The notes beneath the pieces are model-generated. The model saw only the letters and a program-made list of their open reading frames with translations, did not search any database and was not told where the DNA came from. From Gammaproteobacteria bacterium (GTDB taxonomy: Bacteria > Pseudomonadota > Gammaproteobacteria > Nitrosococcales > Methylophagaceae), in assembly GCA_014859375.1 (NCBI GenBank), contig JACUUH010000003.1, positions 32,394 to 96,393 on the forward strand: a DNA stretch of 64,000 bases, given 5' to 3'. The position numbers were made by a program, and so were the translations under genes. Shown here piece by piece: positions 53,612 to 62,383 of the stretch. The stretch's first letter is position 1; each line of letters opens with the position of its first letter.

Positions 53612-54097
53612 TTATTGGGCTGCCTCGGCTTTTTTACTTTGGTATTGGTTATGTTCATCTACAAAATAATAATTGTAGACTGAATAGTTACCGTCACGAT
53701 CAAATTGCATCACTGCAAAGTTGTCTTTTCTGGAACCCATTTCCATGCCGGGGCTACCAACTGGCATTTGGGGTACAGATAAACCTGCGATATCCGGTTT
53801 TTCTGTCAGTAACCGTATGATATCAGCCACAGGTACATGACCTTCAATAACATAGCCGCCAATGGTGGCAGTATGGCAAGAAGCCATGTCTTTAGGTAAA
53901 TCGACGGCTGCTTTAACACTCGCCATAGTGCGCGTTGGCACATCAATCACATTAAACTGATTGTTTTCCAGATGTGTTATCCATTTATGACAACATTGGC
54001 AGTCAGGATCACGGTAAACCTTAATATCCTGGGTGAGTGTGTCAGCCATCGCTGAATGAATGACTAAAAATAAAAGTAGAGTTAGAACTGATTTCAT
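53612..54097 (-). CDS. DUF411 periplasmic metal-binding protein
   Basis: 161 residues with a signal peptide (MKSVLTLLLFLVIHSAMA). Mature protein shows YRDPDCQCCHKWITHLE (CxCC metal site near residue 33), MASCHTATIGGYVIEGHVP and VPQMPVGSPGMEMG, the DUF411 signature. DUF411 proteins (e.g. CopG) are associated with copper resistance or other metals. Placed between a GGDEF-EAL-CZB gene (7 bases) and a transporter gene (0 bases). Confidence 0.92.
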   Translation of the reverse strand: MKSVLTLLLFLVIHSAMADTLTQDIKVYRDPDCQCCHKWITHLENNQFNVIDVPTRTMASVKAAVDLPKDMASCHTATIGGYVIEGHVPVADIIRLLTEKPDIAGLSVPQMPVGSPGMEMGSRKDNFAVMQFDRDGNYSVYNYYFVDEHNQYQSKKAEAAQ

Positions 54098-54104
54098 AAA
54101 CTGT

Positions 54105-56567
54105 TTATTTTGCCTGTTGTAAAATATTTTTTAATGCTTCAACGATAGTAGCCAGTTTGCTTAAGCTTTGTTTGGCAGAGCTTACATCACCAGATTCATA
54201 GTTGATAACCAGATCCTGTGCTATCAGATGCAATAGTGCATGGGCATTGTTTAACTCGGTCATGGTTTTTTGATCAAAAACACTATCATCTGATCGACGA
54301 TATAACCAGACACCCATAGGACATTTGTTTTTATCTAAAATAGGCCAGTTGACGGATGTGTCTGCAGGTAAACTCATGGTTTTAGTTTGCACCCGACTGT
54401 ACCATTGCTCGAGGATGAGTTTAAACACATCACTGTCTTTTTGTTTTTGAGTCATCGATGCGCGTTGTTGAGCATACTTCACCCATACATCATTTAACTG
54501 ATAATGTTCGAGCCAGGCCGTCACATCGTTTGCTGGCATCGGGCGGGAAATGCCATAACCCTGAGCTAAGACGCAATCCATAGCAAGCAACATTAAACCA
54601 TGCTCGGTTGTTTCTACACCTTCAGCAATCGCATTACGATTAAAGGCATTAGTCAAGCCGATCATGCCTTCAATAATCGAATAATCATTTGGATCATCAA
54701 GAATATCTCTGACAAATGATTGATCCAATTTAATGGTATCGACAGGCAAGTTTCGTAAGTGAGTCAGTGACGAATAACCGGTACCAAAATCATCCAGGGC
54801 AATTTGAATGCCAAAGTCATTGCGACAGGTATTTAAAATGTCATTGATGGCGTTGAGATCGTTAAGCGCACTACTTTCCAGAATTTCCAGTTGTAATAGA
54901 TGGGCATTAACATGTTTATATTCAGCTAGTACTGCTTCCAAATGAGTCAAAAATGAAGGTGATTGCAGATGGTAGGAGGAAATATTGATGCTGACTTCTA
55001 ACTGCAAATCTTTCTGTTGCCATTGATTTAACTGATATAAGGCATGTTCAATCACCCACTGGCCTATTTGAATTTCGACATCAGTATCTTCAATTAGAGG
55101 TAAGAAATCTAATGGTGGGATCATGCCTCGTTTAGGATGCATCCAGCGAATCAAGGCTTCAAAACCATAGACCTTTCCGGTCAGCATATTCACTTTAGGT
55201 TGGTAATACAGCGTTAATTCATTGTGTAATAATGCTTGTCTGACTTCTTGTAAATGCAGGTGACGTTTAGCAATCTCTTGATCATCTGCCGCATTATAGA
55301 TTCGGTAACGATTACGCCCCGCTAATTTTGCTTGATACATCGCTTGATCAGCATGGCGCAGCAGCGTATCCAAGTCAGCATCATCATTAGGATAAAGGCT
55401 GATGCCAATAGATGCACTGATATTGATAACAGTGTCATCGATGATAAAAGATTGAGCCAGTGTCGAATGAATTCGTTCTAGCATTTGTTCACAATGTGGA
55501 ATTGAACGAACGTCACTTAGCAATAAACAAAACTCATCACCGCCATGGCGAGATACTGTATCACCATCACGAATTTGCTTTTTAATACGTTCAGCAACTT
55601 GAATTAATAATTGATCCCCCGTTTTATGACCATAGCGATCATTAATAGGTTTGAAATTATCTAAATCAAGAAAACACACACCTAGCATCAGCTCGTTACG
55701 ATTGCTATGAGCCATTGCTTGTAAAAAACGATCAGCAAATAGTACGCGATTGGGCAAGTTGGTTAGCACATCATACTGAGCCATTAGTTCAACCCGCTTA
55801 AATGATTGAAAAATAATGATAAAAAGACCAATCAAAATAGCGATATAGCCCAATTGTTTAAAAATATGGGCCGTCATATGCGTAGCATCGTAAAGTTGGT
55901 CTGCACGAAATAGAAATGCTAACTGACAGATGATGTTGACGATAATCGCAATAATAATCCAGTGTTCGAAGCTATCTTCACGCCACTTTGCTTTTTGTAG
56001 ATGCCCCCAAAGTGCGATAGCAAAAATAATGACGGGTAGTAATTCATAAGGCCGATGCAAGGCAAAATCTGGTAGATAGGCTGGTGGTAATGGTACAAAA
56101 GAAAATAAAATAAATGTAGCTATGGTTGCAACTGCCGTATAAACATAAACACGTTTGGCCGAAGGCGGTTCAAGATCATAGTTGAAGTAGCTAGCTTTCC
56201 ATGCGATATAACTAAACAGGAACACGACTGACAAAAACAAGCGAGCAGTAAAACCACTCCATGATGCCGCGTAAGACAGATTAATTGAAACTATGCCTGA
56301 GCTAATGACCGCGTGAAAAACATCGAGTGCAGCCGTGCCAATAAAACCAGCGCCAAGTATTAAAAAGCTGGGATCGGGTCGACTGTAGTAACGTAACAGA
56401 GCCACGATGCCTGCCATTAAAATGAGTAAGGTTCCACCGTTTTCCATCAAGCTGTGTGATGCAACTGAACCGTGCCAATTTAATTGATTAACCAATAGGT
56501 AGCCCACAGTCAGTGCTATTGCTGTCAACCAATAGGTGAGCTGTTTTGTGCCTGCAACGATAGTCAT
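54105..56567 (-). CDS. MASE3-GGDEF-EAL-CZB bifunctional c-di-GMP enzyme
   Basis: 820 residues. Residues 10-255 form a MASE3 membrane sensor (about seven helices; LDVFHAVISSG, HMTAHIFKQLGYIAI). GGDEF domain (about 262-425) has an intact GGDEF at 342-346 and inhibitory RDGD at 333-336. EAL domain (about 435-690) has EALIRW (470-475), SINIS, EILES, LDDFGTGYSS, TIKLD, IAEGVET and QGYG, all catalytic positions present. The C-terminus (about 712-815) is a CZB-like zinc domain with Cys749, His776 and His780; the expected first His is Leu719. Both synthesis and hydrolysis are possible. Follows the 83-residue gene by 19 bases. Confidence 0.88.
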   Translation of the reverse strand: MTIVAGTKQLTYWLTAIALTVGYLLVNQLNWHGSVASHSLMENGGTLLILMAGIVALLRYYSRPDPSFLILGAGFIGTAALDVFHAVISSGIVSINLSYAASWSGFTARLFLSVVFLFSYIAWKASYFNYDLEPPSAKRVYVYTAVATIATFILFSFVPLPPAYLPDFALHRPYELLPVIIFAIALWGHLQKAKWREDSFEHWIIIAIIVNIICQLAFLFRADQLYDATHMTAHIFKQLGYIAILIGLFIIIFQSFKRVELMAQYDVLTNLPNRVLFADRFLQAMAHSNRNELMLGVCFLDLDNFKPINDRYGHKTGDQLLIQVAERIKKQIRDGDTVSRHGGDEFCLLLSDVRSIPHCEQMLERIHSTLAQSFIIDDTVINISASIGISLYPNDDADLDTLLRHADQAMYQAKLAGRNRYRIYNAADDQEIAKRHLHLQEVRQALLHNELTLYYQPKVNMLTGKVYGFEALIRWMHPKRGMIPPLDFLPLIEDTDVEIQIGQWVIEHALYQLNQWQQKDLQLEVSINISSYHLQSPSFLTHLEAVLAEYKHVNAHLLQLEILESSALNDLNAINDILNTCRNDFGIQIALDDFGTGYSSLTHLRNLPVDTIKLDQSFVRDILDDPNDYSIIEGMIGLTNAFNRNAIAEGVETTEHGLMLLAMDCVLAQGYGISRPMPANDVTAWLEHYQLNDVWVKYAQQRASMTQKQKDSDVFKLILEQWYSRVQTKTMSLPADTSVNWPILDKNKCPMGVWLYRRSDDSVFDQKTMTELNNAHALLHLIAQDLVINYESGDVSSAKQSLSKLATIVEALKNILQQAK

Positions 56568-56586
56568 GACTTAACTGCGTTACAAC

Positions 56587-56838
56587 TCATACATATTCAA
56601 CAAATATGTCACATTCAGCTGCGCTTTTTTCAACATGGTCTAATGCAGCCAATACTGATTTTTCATTACCTGGATCGGCATTATCTGGAAGCGTATAAAT
56701 GTCGATATTTGCCTGAATAAGTTCTGTTTGTTGCTCATTAGTCAGCACATCAGCATTGATCCAGAGTGTTGCTTTATCTTCGAAAATCAACGGCTTTGCC
56801 TGTTGAAAACCTTCTTGAGTAAAAACAAGATAAATCAT
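56587..56838 (-). CDS. Small hypothetical protein in the TRAP-GGDEF run
   Basis: 83 residues, acidic, no signal or membrane segment: starts MIYLVFTQEGFQQAKPLIFE, includes ADVLTNEQQTELIQANIDIYTLP and ends AECDIFVEYV. Not recognised. It reads like a small alpha/beta domain. Begins 2 bases after the stop of the solute-binding gene and ends 19 bases before the c-di-GMP gene, so it is almost surely cotranscribed with both. Confidence 0.75.
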   Translation of the reverse strand: MIYLVFTQEGFQQAKPLIFEDKATLWINADVLTNEQQTELIQANIDIYTLPDNADPGNEKSVLAALDHVEKSAAECDIFVEYV

Positions 56839-56840
56839 TG

Positions 56841-57941
56841 TTATTCAATAGCCAGGTAGGCATTTTCTGAAATGTCCGACCATGCTTTGTTTTTAGCCCG
56901 GAATGCTTCAAATGCATCATAGACGTGTTTGAATTTAGGATTAGCCGCCGCTTCCTCAGCCAAGGTTTCACCGGTTAGCGCTTTTAATTTAGCTAGCACT
57001 TCATCGGGGAAACGATGCAATTGAACATCGGGTCTCGCCATTAATTCCTGTAATGCAAACATATTCTTTTGTTCCATTTCAGACAGCATACGGACATTTT
57101 CAGCCATTGCAGCGTTACTGATAATAGCTTGCAAATCAGCAGGTAAAGAATCCCAGGCACGTTGATTAACCGTTAATTCCAATACTGATCCTGGTTCATG
57201 CCAGCCTGGATAATAGTAATGTTCGGCTGCACGATATAAACCTAAACGCTGATCGTGATAAGGACCAATCCACTCGGTTGCATCAATCGTGTTACGTTCC
57301 AATGCGGTATACAGTTCGCTACCCGCCAGTAAAACAGGGTTGCCGCCTGCTTTGGCAAACACTTTACCTCCGATGCCGGGGATACGCATTTTGAGACCTT
57401 TGATGTCTTCTAATGAATTAATTTCCTTATTAAACCAACCGCCCATTTGAACGCCAGTATTGCCCAGTGGGAAGGGGATAACATGGAATGGTTTATAGGT
57501 TTCACGCCAAAGTTCTAAACCACCACCATCATATAACCATGCATTCATTCCTCGTGCCGTCATGCCAAAAGGGACAGTTGAGAAAAATTGTGCTTCAGGG
57601 ACTTTGCCAGCCCAGTAATAGGCACTGCCATGACCCATTTCAACCGTACCTTGTGATACCGCATCAAAGGTTTGTAATGGTGGGATCAGTTCGCCACCGG
57701 CATAGACTTTTATGTCAAGTCTGCGATTGCTCATATCTTTAATGTTGTTAGCAAAACGTTCGGCGCCTTGTTGCAATACCGGAAAGCCTGGTGGCCATGT
57801 TGTCACCATTTTCCAATGATAGGTTTTGCTGGTGTCTATGGCTTGAGTGCTAGATGCTTCCTGTTGCTGAGCTTGATTGCAAGCGGCCAGAAACAGCGCT
57901 GAACAGGCAATAAGTAATCCAGTAATAAGTGTATTTTTCAT
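56841..57941 (-). CDS. TRAP transporter solute-binding lipoprotein, DctP family
   Basis: 366 residues. Lipoprotein signal with lipobox LAAC (Cys21). DctP-type fold: YHWKMVTTWPPGFPVLQQGAERFANNIK, ELIPPLQTFDAVSQGTVEMGHGSAYYWAGK, KGLKMRIPGIGGKVFAKAGGNPVLLAGSELYTALERNTIDATEW with the Arg (RIPG) that usually binds a carboxylate. The TAXI/DctP subgroup containing TTWPPGFP tends to bind 2-oxoacids. No dctQ or dctM membrane subunit is in the window; downstream genes are signalling genes. So it may serve a distant transporter or act as a sensor. Confidence 0.9.
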   Translation of the reverse strand: MKNTLITGLLIACSALFLAACNQAQQQEASSTQAIDTSKTYHWKMVTTWPPGFPVLQQGAERFANNIKDMSNRRLDIKVYAGGELIPPLQTFDAVSQGTVEMGHGSAYYWAGKVPEAQFFSTVPFGMTARGMNAWLYDGGGLELWRETYKPFHVIPFPLGNTGVQMGGWFNKEINSLEDIKGLKMRIPGIGGKVFAKAGGNPVLLAGSELYTALERNTIDATEWIGPYHDQRLGLYRAAEHYYYPGWHEPGSVLELTVNQRAWDSLPADLQAIISNAAMAENVRMLSEMEQKNMFALQELMARPDVQLHRFPDEVLAKLKALTGETLAEEAAANPKFKHVYDAFEAFRAKNKAWSDISENAYLAIE

Positions 57942-58004
57942 CTGTTTTTCTCAGTTATTTCTGATGGTTGGATTTTAGTCCAACATAGTGGGTTGACATC
58001 CAAT

Positions 58005-60170
58005 TTATACTTTTTCCAAATTAGCATAGGCTAACACTAACCATTTGCTGCCTGCATGTTTAAAATTGACCTGTACTCTAGCACTTTTTCCCGAACCTTC
58101 GGTATCAATAACCGTACCTGGGCCAAATTTTTGATGATGCACTTGTTGACCGGGATCAAAGCCAGTTTCATTCATCGTCATTGTGTGTTTCGGTGCCATG
58201 GCTGAATAGCCACTGCTCACGGTGTTTTGGCGAGCACGAATTTCTTCAATCCGTTCTTTAGGTATTTCGCGTAAAAAACGTGATGGCGTCGGTGACATTT
58301 CCTGACCATATAAATAGCGCGATTCTGTATGCAATAGATACAGTTTTTCACGAGCGCGGGTCATACCGACATAACAAAGGCGTCGTTCTTCAGACAGACG
58401 TGCGGGATCATCACTGGATTTTTGTCCGGGAAATAAACCCTCTTCCATACCCACCATAAACACAACTGGAAACTCCAGACCTTTTGCTGAATGTAAGGTC
58501 ATTAGTTGAACACAGTCTTCCCATTGATCCGCTTGTCCTTCACCTGCCTCTAACGCGGCATGAGATAAAAAGGCATCTAATAATGGCATGTCATCAACAT
58601 CGTCAGGCAACGTAAATTGACGTGTTGCATTAATCAATTCATCCAGGTTTTCGATACGGCCTTGGCCTTTTTCAGTTTTATCTTTAGCAAAATGCTCACG
58701 CAAACCGGTTTCATCAATCACTAGTGATGTCAGTTCATGCAAAGGCAAATTGTCATCAACCGGTGTCAGTGAATCAATTAAGCTTAAAAAGCCAGCAAGG
58801 GCATTACCTGCACGTGCTGCAAAAAATTTGGCATCTAATAACGCCGATGCCGCTTGCCACAAGGTTTGGTTTTGGTCACGAGCATAGTGACGAAGTTGGG
58901 TCAGGGTTGCAGCGCCAATACCCCGGGTCGGAGTGTTGACTACACGTTCGAAAGCGGCATCATCATTGCGGTTAGCAACCAAGCGTAAATAGGACAATAC
59001 ATCTTTAATTTCGGCACGTTCGAAGAAACGTAAACCACCATATACCCGATAAGGCATATTAGCTTGTAATAAGGCTTCTTCAATAATTCGTGATTGTGCA
59101 TTTGAGCGATATAACACCGCATTATCAGAACGTTGACCACCATCCTTGACCCATGCCCGGACTTGTTCAACTAAATAATGGGCCTCATCACGTTCATTGT
59201 AGGCATTGTAAAGTTGGACTAAATGACCATCATCATCCTCGGTCCATAGTTCTTTACCTAAGCGTTCACTGTTATTGGCAATAACCGCATTAGCTGCCGC
59301 TAGAATGTTGCCGGTTGAGCGGTAGTTTTGCTCTAATCGAATGCTGATCGCACTAGGGTAATCATGATGAAACTTTTGAATATTTTCGATGCGAGCACCA
59401 CGCCAACCATAAATAGATTGATCATCATCACCGACAATAAATAAGCTGCCAGTGTCACCGGCTAATAGACGAATCCAGGCATATTGAATGGCATTGGTGT
59501 CTTGGAACTCGTCTACCAGAATATGTTGGAAACGTTGTTGATAATGCGCCAAGATGTCAGGACGTTTAAGCCAAAGTTCATGGCTGCGTAATAAAATTTC
59601 GCCAAAATCAATGACACCAGCACGTTGGCAAGCATCTTCATAGGCTTGATAGATGGCCAGCATTTTCTGCGAGTAGGGGTCATGTCCTGCTTGAATATGT
59701 TTAGGACGTAAACCTTCATCCTTTTGGGCATTGATATACCACTGGGCTTGTTTGGCTGGCCATTGTGACTCATCTAATTCCATTGAACGGATAATACGTT
59801 TCAGCATGCGTTGCTGATCGTCACTATCCAGAATTTGGAAACTCTGCGGTAAATCAGCTTCTTTCCAATGCGAACGCAATAAACGATGTGCTAAACCATG
59901 GAAGGTACCAACCCACATGCCACCAATAGGATAACCAAGCATAGCCTCAATACGGCCACGCATTTCAGCAGCAGCTTTGTTGGTAAATGTTACGGCAACA
60001 ATGTTGGCGGGTGAAAAGCCTTCAGCTTGAATCAGCCAGGCAATACGATGAACTAAAACCCGTGTTTTACCACTGCCAGCCCCGGCTAATATCCGGGCGT
60101 GACCCAATGGCGCAGCCACAGCCTCACGTTGCGGTTTGTTTAGATCATTAAGCAGGTCGGAAACATCCAT
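58005..60170 (-). CDS. uvrD: DNA helicase II, UvrD
   Basis: 721 residues from the ATG at 60170 (MDVSDLLNDLNKPQREAVAAPLG), the same start as E. coli UvrD; the frame is open 12 codons further. SF1A helicase motifs: LAGAGSGKTRVLVHRI (I), VTFTNKAAAEMRGRI (Ia), VDEFQDTNAIQY (II), VGDDDQSIYGWRGA (III), LEQNYRST (IV), LMTLHSAKGLEFPVVF (V) and EERRLCYVGMTRAREKLYL (VI). C-terminal Tudor-like tail HHQKFGPGTVIDTEG. Unwinds DNA in excision and mismatch repair. I saw no LexA box upstream. Confidence 0.97.
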   Translation of the reverse strand: MDVSDLLNDLNKPQREAVAAPLGHARILAGAGSGKTRVLVHRIAWLIQAEGFSPANIVAVTFTNKAAAEMRGRIEAMLGYPIGGMWVGTFHGLAHRLLRSHWKEADLPQSFQILDSDDQQRMLKRIIRSMELDESQWPAKQAQWYINAQKDEGLRPKHIQAGHDPYSQKMLAIYQAYEDACQRAGVIDFGEILLRSHELWLKRPDILAHYQQRFQHILVDEFQDTNAIQYAWIRLLAGDTGSLFIVGDDDQSIYGWRGARIENIQKFHHDYPSAISIRLEQNYRSTGNILAAANAVIANNSERLGKELWTEDDDGHLVQLYNAYNERDEAHYLVEQVRAWVKDGGQRSDNAVLYRSNAQSRIIEEALLQANMPYRVYGGLRFFERAEIKDVLSYLRLVANRNDDAAFERVVNTPTRGIGAATLTQLRHYARDQNQTLWQAASALLDAKFFAARAGNALAGFLSLIDSLTPVDDNLPLHELTSLVIDETGLREHFAKDKTEKGQGRIENLDELINATRQFTLPDDVDDMPLLDAFLSHAALEAGEGQADQWEDCVQLMTLHSAKGLEFPVVFMVGMEEGLFPGQKSSDDPARLSEERRLCYVGMTRAREKLYLLHTESRYLYGQEMSPTPSRFLREIPKERIEEIRARQNTVSSGYSAMAPKHTMTMNETGFDPGQQVHHQKFGPGTVIDTEGSGKSARVQVNFKHAGSKWLVLAYANLEKV

Positions 60171-60207
60171 CTTAAATTCTTTGTCATCACTATGGTGAAA
60201 ACACAAA

Positions 60208-60237
60208 AGGACTGGTCATAAAGCTATAACCAGTCCT
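60208..60237. other. Inverted repeat between trxA and uvrD
   Basis: AGGACTGGT and ACCAGTCCT form a perfect 9-bp stem around 12 bases that can pair partly inside. It lies 38 bases upstream of the uvrD start and 68 bases after trxA. It may be a second termination or processing hairpin of trxA or part of the uvrD leader. Confidence 0.5.
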
Positions 60238-60260
60238 CTAGCGTCAGGTGTAAAACGTTA

Positions 60261-60287
60261 AATGTAGCCTCAGTGAGAGGCTACATT
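60261..60287 (-). terminator. Intrinsic-type terminator of trxA
   Basis: AATGTAGCCTC and GAGGCTACATT form a perfect 11-bp stem with a 5-nt loop. On the trxA strand it is followed by TTTAACGTTTTA, a broken T-run, 18 bases after the stop codon. Confidence 0.75.
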
Positions 60288-60304
60288 GATGTTTTATAAT
60301 TTTC

Positions 60305-60631
60305 TTAGATATTGCTATCTAAAAATGCAGTTAATTGTGATTTAGTTAAAGCACCGACTTTAGTTGCCTCGACTTCACCATCTTTGAACAACATTAAAGT
60401 AGGAATTCCCCGAATACCGTAGCGTGGTGGTGTCTCTGGATTTTGATCAATGTTTAATTTGCAGACAGTGAGTTTGCCAGCATATTCAGCACCAATTTCT
60501 TCTAGGATAGGGGCAATCATTTTGCAAGGGCCGCACCATTCAGCCCAATAATCAACTAATACAGGTAAGTTCGACTGTAATACCAGGCTTTCAAAGTCGC
60601 CATCAGTCACATTGGTGACATTTTCGCTCAT
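60305..60631 (-). CDS. trxA: Thioredoxin 1
   Basis: 108 residues from the ATG at 60631, preceded by GGAG; the frame is open to 60685 but that would add 18 non-native residues. Active site WCGPC at 32-36 ([18 protein letters not shown]), cis-Pro in [12 protein letters not shown] and the C-terminal [11 protein letters not shown]. General disulfide reductase of the cytoplasm. Divergent from rhlB, as in E. coli. Confidence 0.97.
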   Translation of the reverse strand: MSENVTNVTDGDFESLVLQSNLPVLVDYWAEWCGPCKMIAPILEEIGAEYAGKLTVCKLNIDQNPETPPRYGIRGIPTLMLFKDGEVEATKVGALTKSQLTAFLDSNI

Positions 60632-60733
60632 GTTTTTTCTCCAGTGGAATATAAGTAATTGGAAGGCTATACTCACGCTATCCAATCGCGCCTAACATTT
60701 TTTCCTATCATCAAAGGTATTGCAAGTATTTCT

Positions 60734-62011
60734 ATGACTACACATCTAACTGAGCAAGCATTTTCGTCACTACCTCTGGATGAAACCCTTCACAATGGTT
60801 TACGTAGAGCGGGATTTGAGTTTTGTACACCGATTCAAGCTCAATCTTTACCATTATTGCTGTCAGGACACGATGTTGCTGGACAGGCGCAAACTGGAAC
60901 CGGTAAAACCATCGCATTTTTACTTGCGACATTCCAACGGTTATTAACAATTGAGCCTATTGCAAACTGGAATGGCAAGCAACCTCGCGCCTTCATTTTG
61001 GCGCCAACACGTGAATTAGCCATTCAAATTGCCAAAGATGCTGAAATACTAAATTCTGAAGCCAACTTACGCATTGTGGTGGCACATGGCGGTAAAGATT
61101 ATGAAAAACAAAAAGCAGCAATAACAGCAGGTGTAGATATTCTGATCGGTACCCCGGGTCGTTTATTGGATTATCACAAACAGCATGTCTTTAATCTCAA
61201 ATACATTCAGGTTGTGGTATTAGATGAAGCCGATCGCATGTTTGATTTAGGCTTTATCAAAGATGTGCGTTTTTTCCTGCGTCGTATTCCTGAGCCAAGT
61301 CAACGTTTAGGTATGCTATTTTCAGCCACCATGAGTTATAAGGTGACTGAACTTGCTTATGAACACATGAATAATCCTCAAAAAGTCCAAGTTGTTTCTG
61401 ACAATGTGTCTGGTGACAGGATTGAAGAAAGTGTGTATTACCCGGCAAATGAAGAAAAAATTCCCTTATTGTTGGCGTTGATAAAACGGTTACAACCGCA
61501 ACGTGGCATTGTATTTGTTAATACAAAAAAAGCGGCTGATACTGTCTGGGGCTATTTAGAAGGTAACGGTCACAAAGCGGCCTTATTGTCGGGTGATGTG
61601 CCTCAGAAAAAACGTGAAAGTCTTTTGAAAAAATTTCAGGAAGGCGAGTTTCCATTTCTGGTTGCTACCGATGTGGCAGCGAGGGGTTTACATATTCCTG
61701 AAGTCAGTCATGTATTTAACTATGACCTACCACAAGATGTTGAAGATTATGTACATCGCATAGGTCGAACGGCTCGTGCCGGAGCAAGTGGTGTTGCTGT
61801 CACTTTCGCTTGTGAAGAATATGTGTTTTCATTACCAGATATAGAGCACTATATTAAACATAAAATACCGGTGGCGACGACAGCGGATGAACAATTATTA
61901 CAACCAAAACCACCGATAAAACCAGAGAAAAGACCACCACTTCGCCATAAACAGGGTGATAAGGCACATAAAAACACAGCCCGACCAAGACATCATAAGC
62001 AGGTAAATTAG
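60734..62011 (+). CDS. rhlB: ATP-dependent RNA helicase RhlB
   Basis: 425 residues from the ATG at 60734 (MTTHLTEQAFSSLPL, matching E. coli RhlB THLTEQKF); the open frame runs 25 codons further into the trxA promoter side. DEAD-box motifs AQTGTGKT, PTRELAIQI, TPGRLLDY, VVLDEADRMFDLGF, SATM, VATDVAARGLH, HRIGRTARAG. Basic C-terminal tail. RhlB is the degradosome helicase in E. coli. Divergent trxA-rhlB order is conserved and supports the call. Confidence 0.95.
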   Translation: MTTHLTEQAFSSLPLDETLHNGLRRAGFEFCTPIQAQSLPLLLSGHDVAGQAQTGTGKTIAFLLATFQRLLTIEPIANWNGKQPRAFILAPTRELAIQIAKDAEILNSEANLRIVVAHGGKDYEKQKAAITAGVDILIGTPGRLLDYHKQHVFNLKYIQVVVLDEADRMFDLGFIKDVRFFLRRIPEPSQRLGMLFSATMSYKVTELAYEHMNNPQKVQVVSDNVSGDRIEESVYYPANEEKIPLLLALIKRLQPQRGIVFVNTKKAADTVWGYLEGNGHKAALLSGDVPQKKRESLLKKFQEGEFPFLVATDVAARGLHIPEVSHVFNYDLPQDVEDYVHRIGRTARAGASGVAVTFACEEYVFSLPDIEHYIKHKIPVATTADEQLLQPKPPIKPEKRPPLRHKQGDKAHKNTARPRHHKQVN

Positions 62012-62023
62012 AAACAGATAGCT

Positions 62024-62380
62024 ATGCAAATCAATGGTTCACCGCTCACATCAGCATTCAACATCAGGCCTGATAATGCTCTAAATGATCGTGCCCGATT
62101 ACCTGTTACCATTGATTCACAAGCGGTTTTTGATTTAGAACAACAAAATCAATCATTACCCGCCATATCATCCACGACAAAACAGCAACAAATTACCAGC
62201 AATGATAGCCAGCAAGCTCGGTTTGTACGCTTGTTTGCGACACAAGCTGAACCTTCATCAGCGTCGAGTAGTACGCTACCAGTCGTCGCCCCACCTGCGT
62301 TACCCCAAGGTGTTGAGCAGTATTTGCAAGTATCTAAACTACCTTCAATACCACAACGCCTATTTGATCAGACGGTTTAG
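62024..62380 (+). CDS. Hypothetical low-complexity protein downstream of rhlB
   Basis: 118 residues, not recognised. Rich in Gln, Ser, Pro and Ala, no signal or membrane segment. Starts MQINGSPLTSAFNIRPDNAL and ends PQGVEQYLQVSKLPSIPQRLFDQTV; the final 25 residues look like a conserved amphipathic or binding tail, the middle like a disordered linker. 12 bases after rhlB and 3 bases before the lipoprotein gene, so it is likely part of one transcript. Confidence 0.7.
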   Translation: MQINGSPLTSAFNIRPDNALNDRARLPVTIDSQAVFDLEQQNQSLPAISSTTKQQQITSNDSQQARFVRLFATQAEPSSASSSTLPVVAPPALPQGVEQYLQVSKLPSIPQRLFDQTV

Positions 62381-62383
62381 ACA

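Noticed and set aside
57967..57984. GTTGGATTTTAGTCCAAC as a uvrD terminator
   Set aside because: Six-base stem without a T-run on the uvrD strand; too weak to call.
60171..60304. LexA (SOS) box upstream of uvrD
   Set aside because: The only CTG...CAG pair has 16 bases between them, not 10, and is better explained as the hairpin at 60208-60237.
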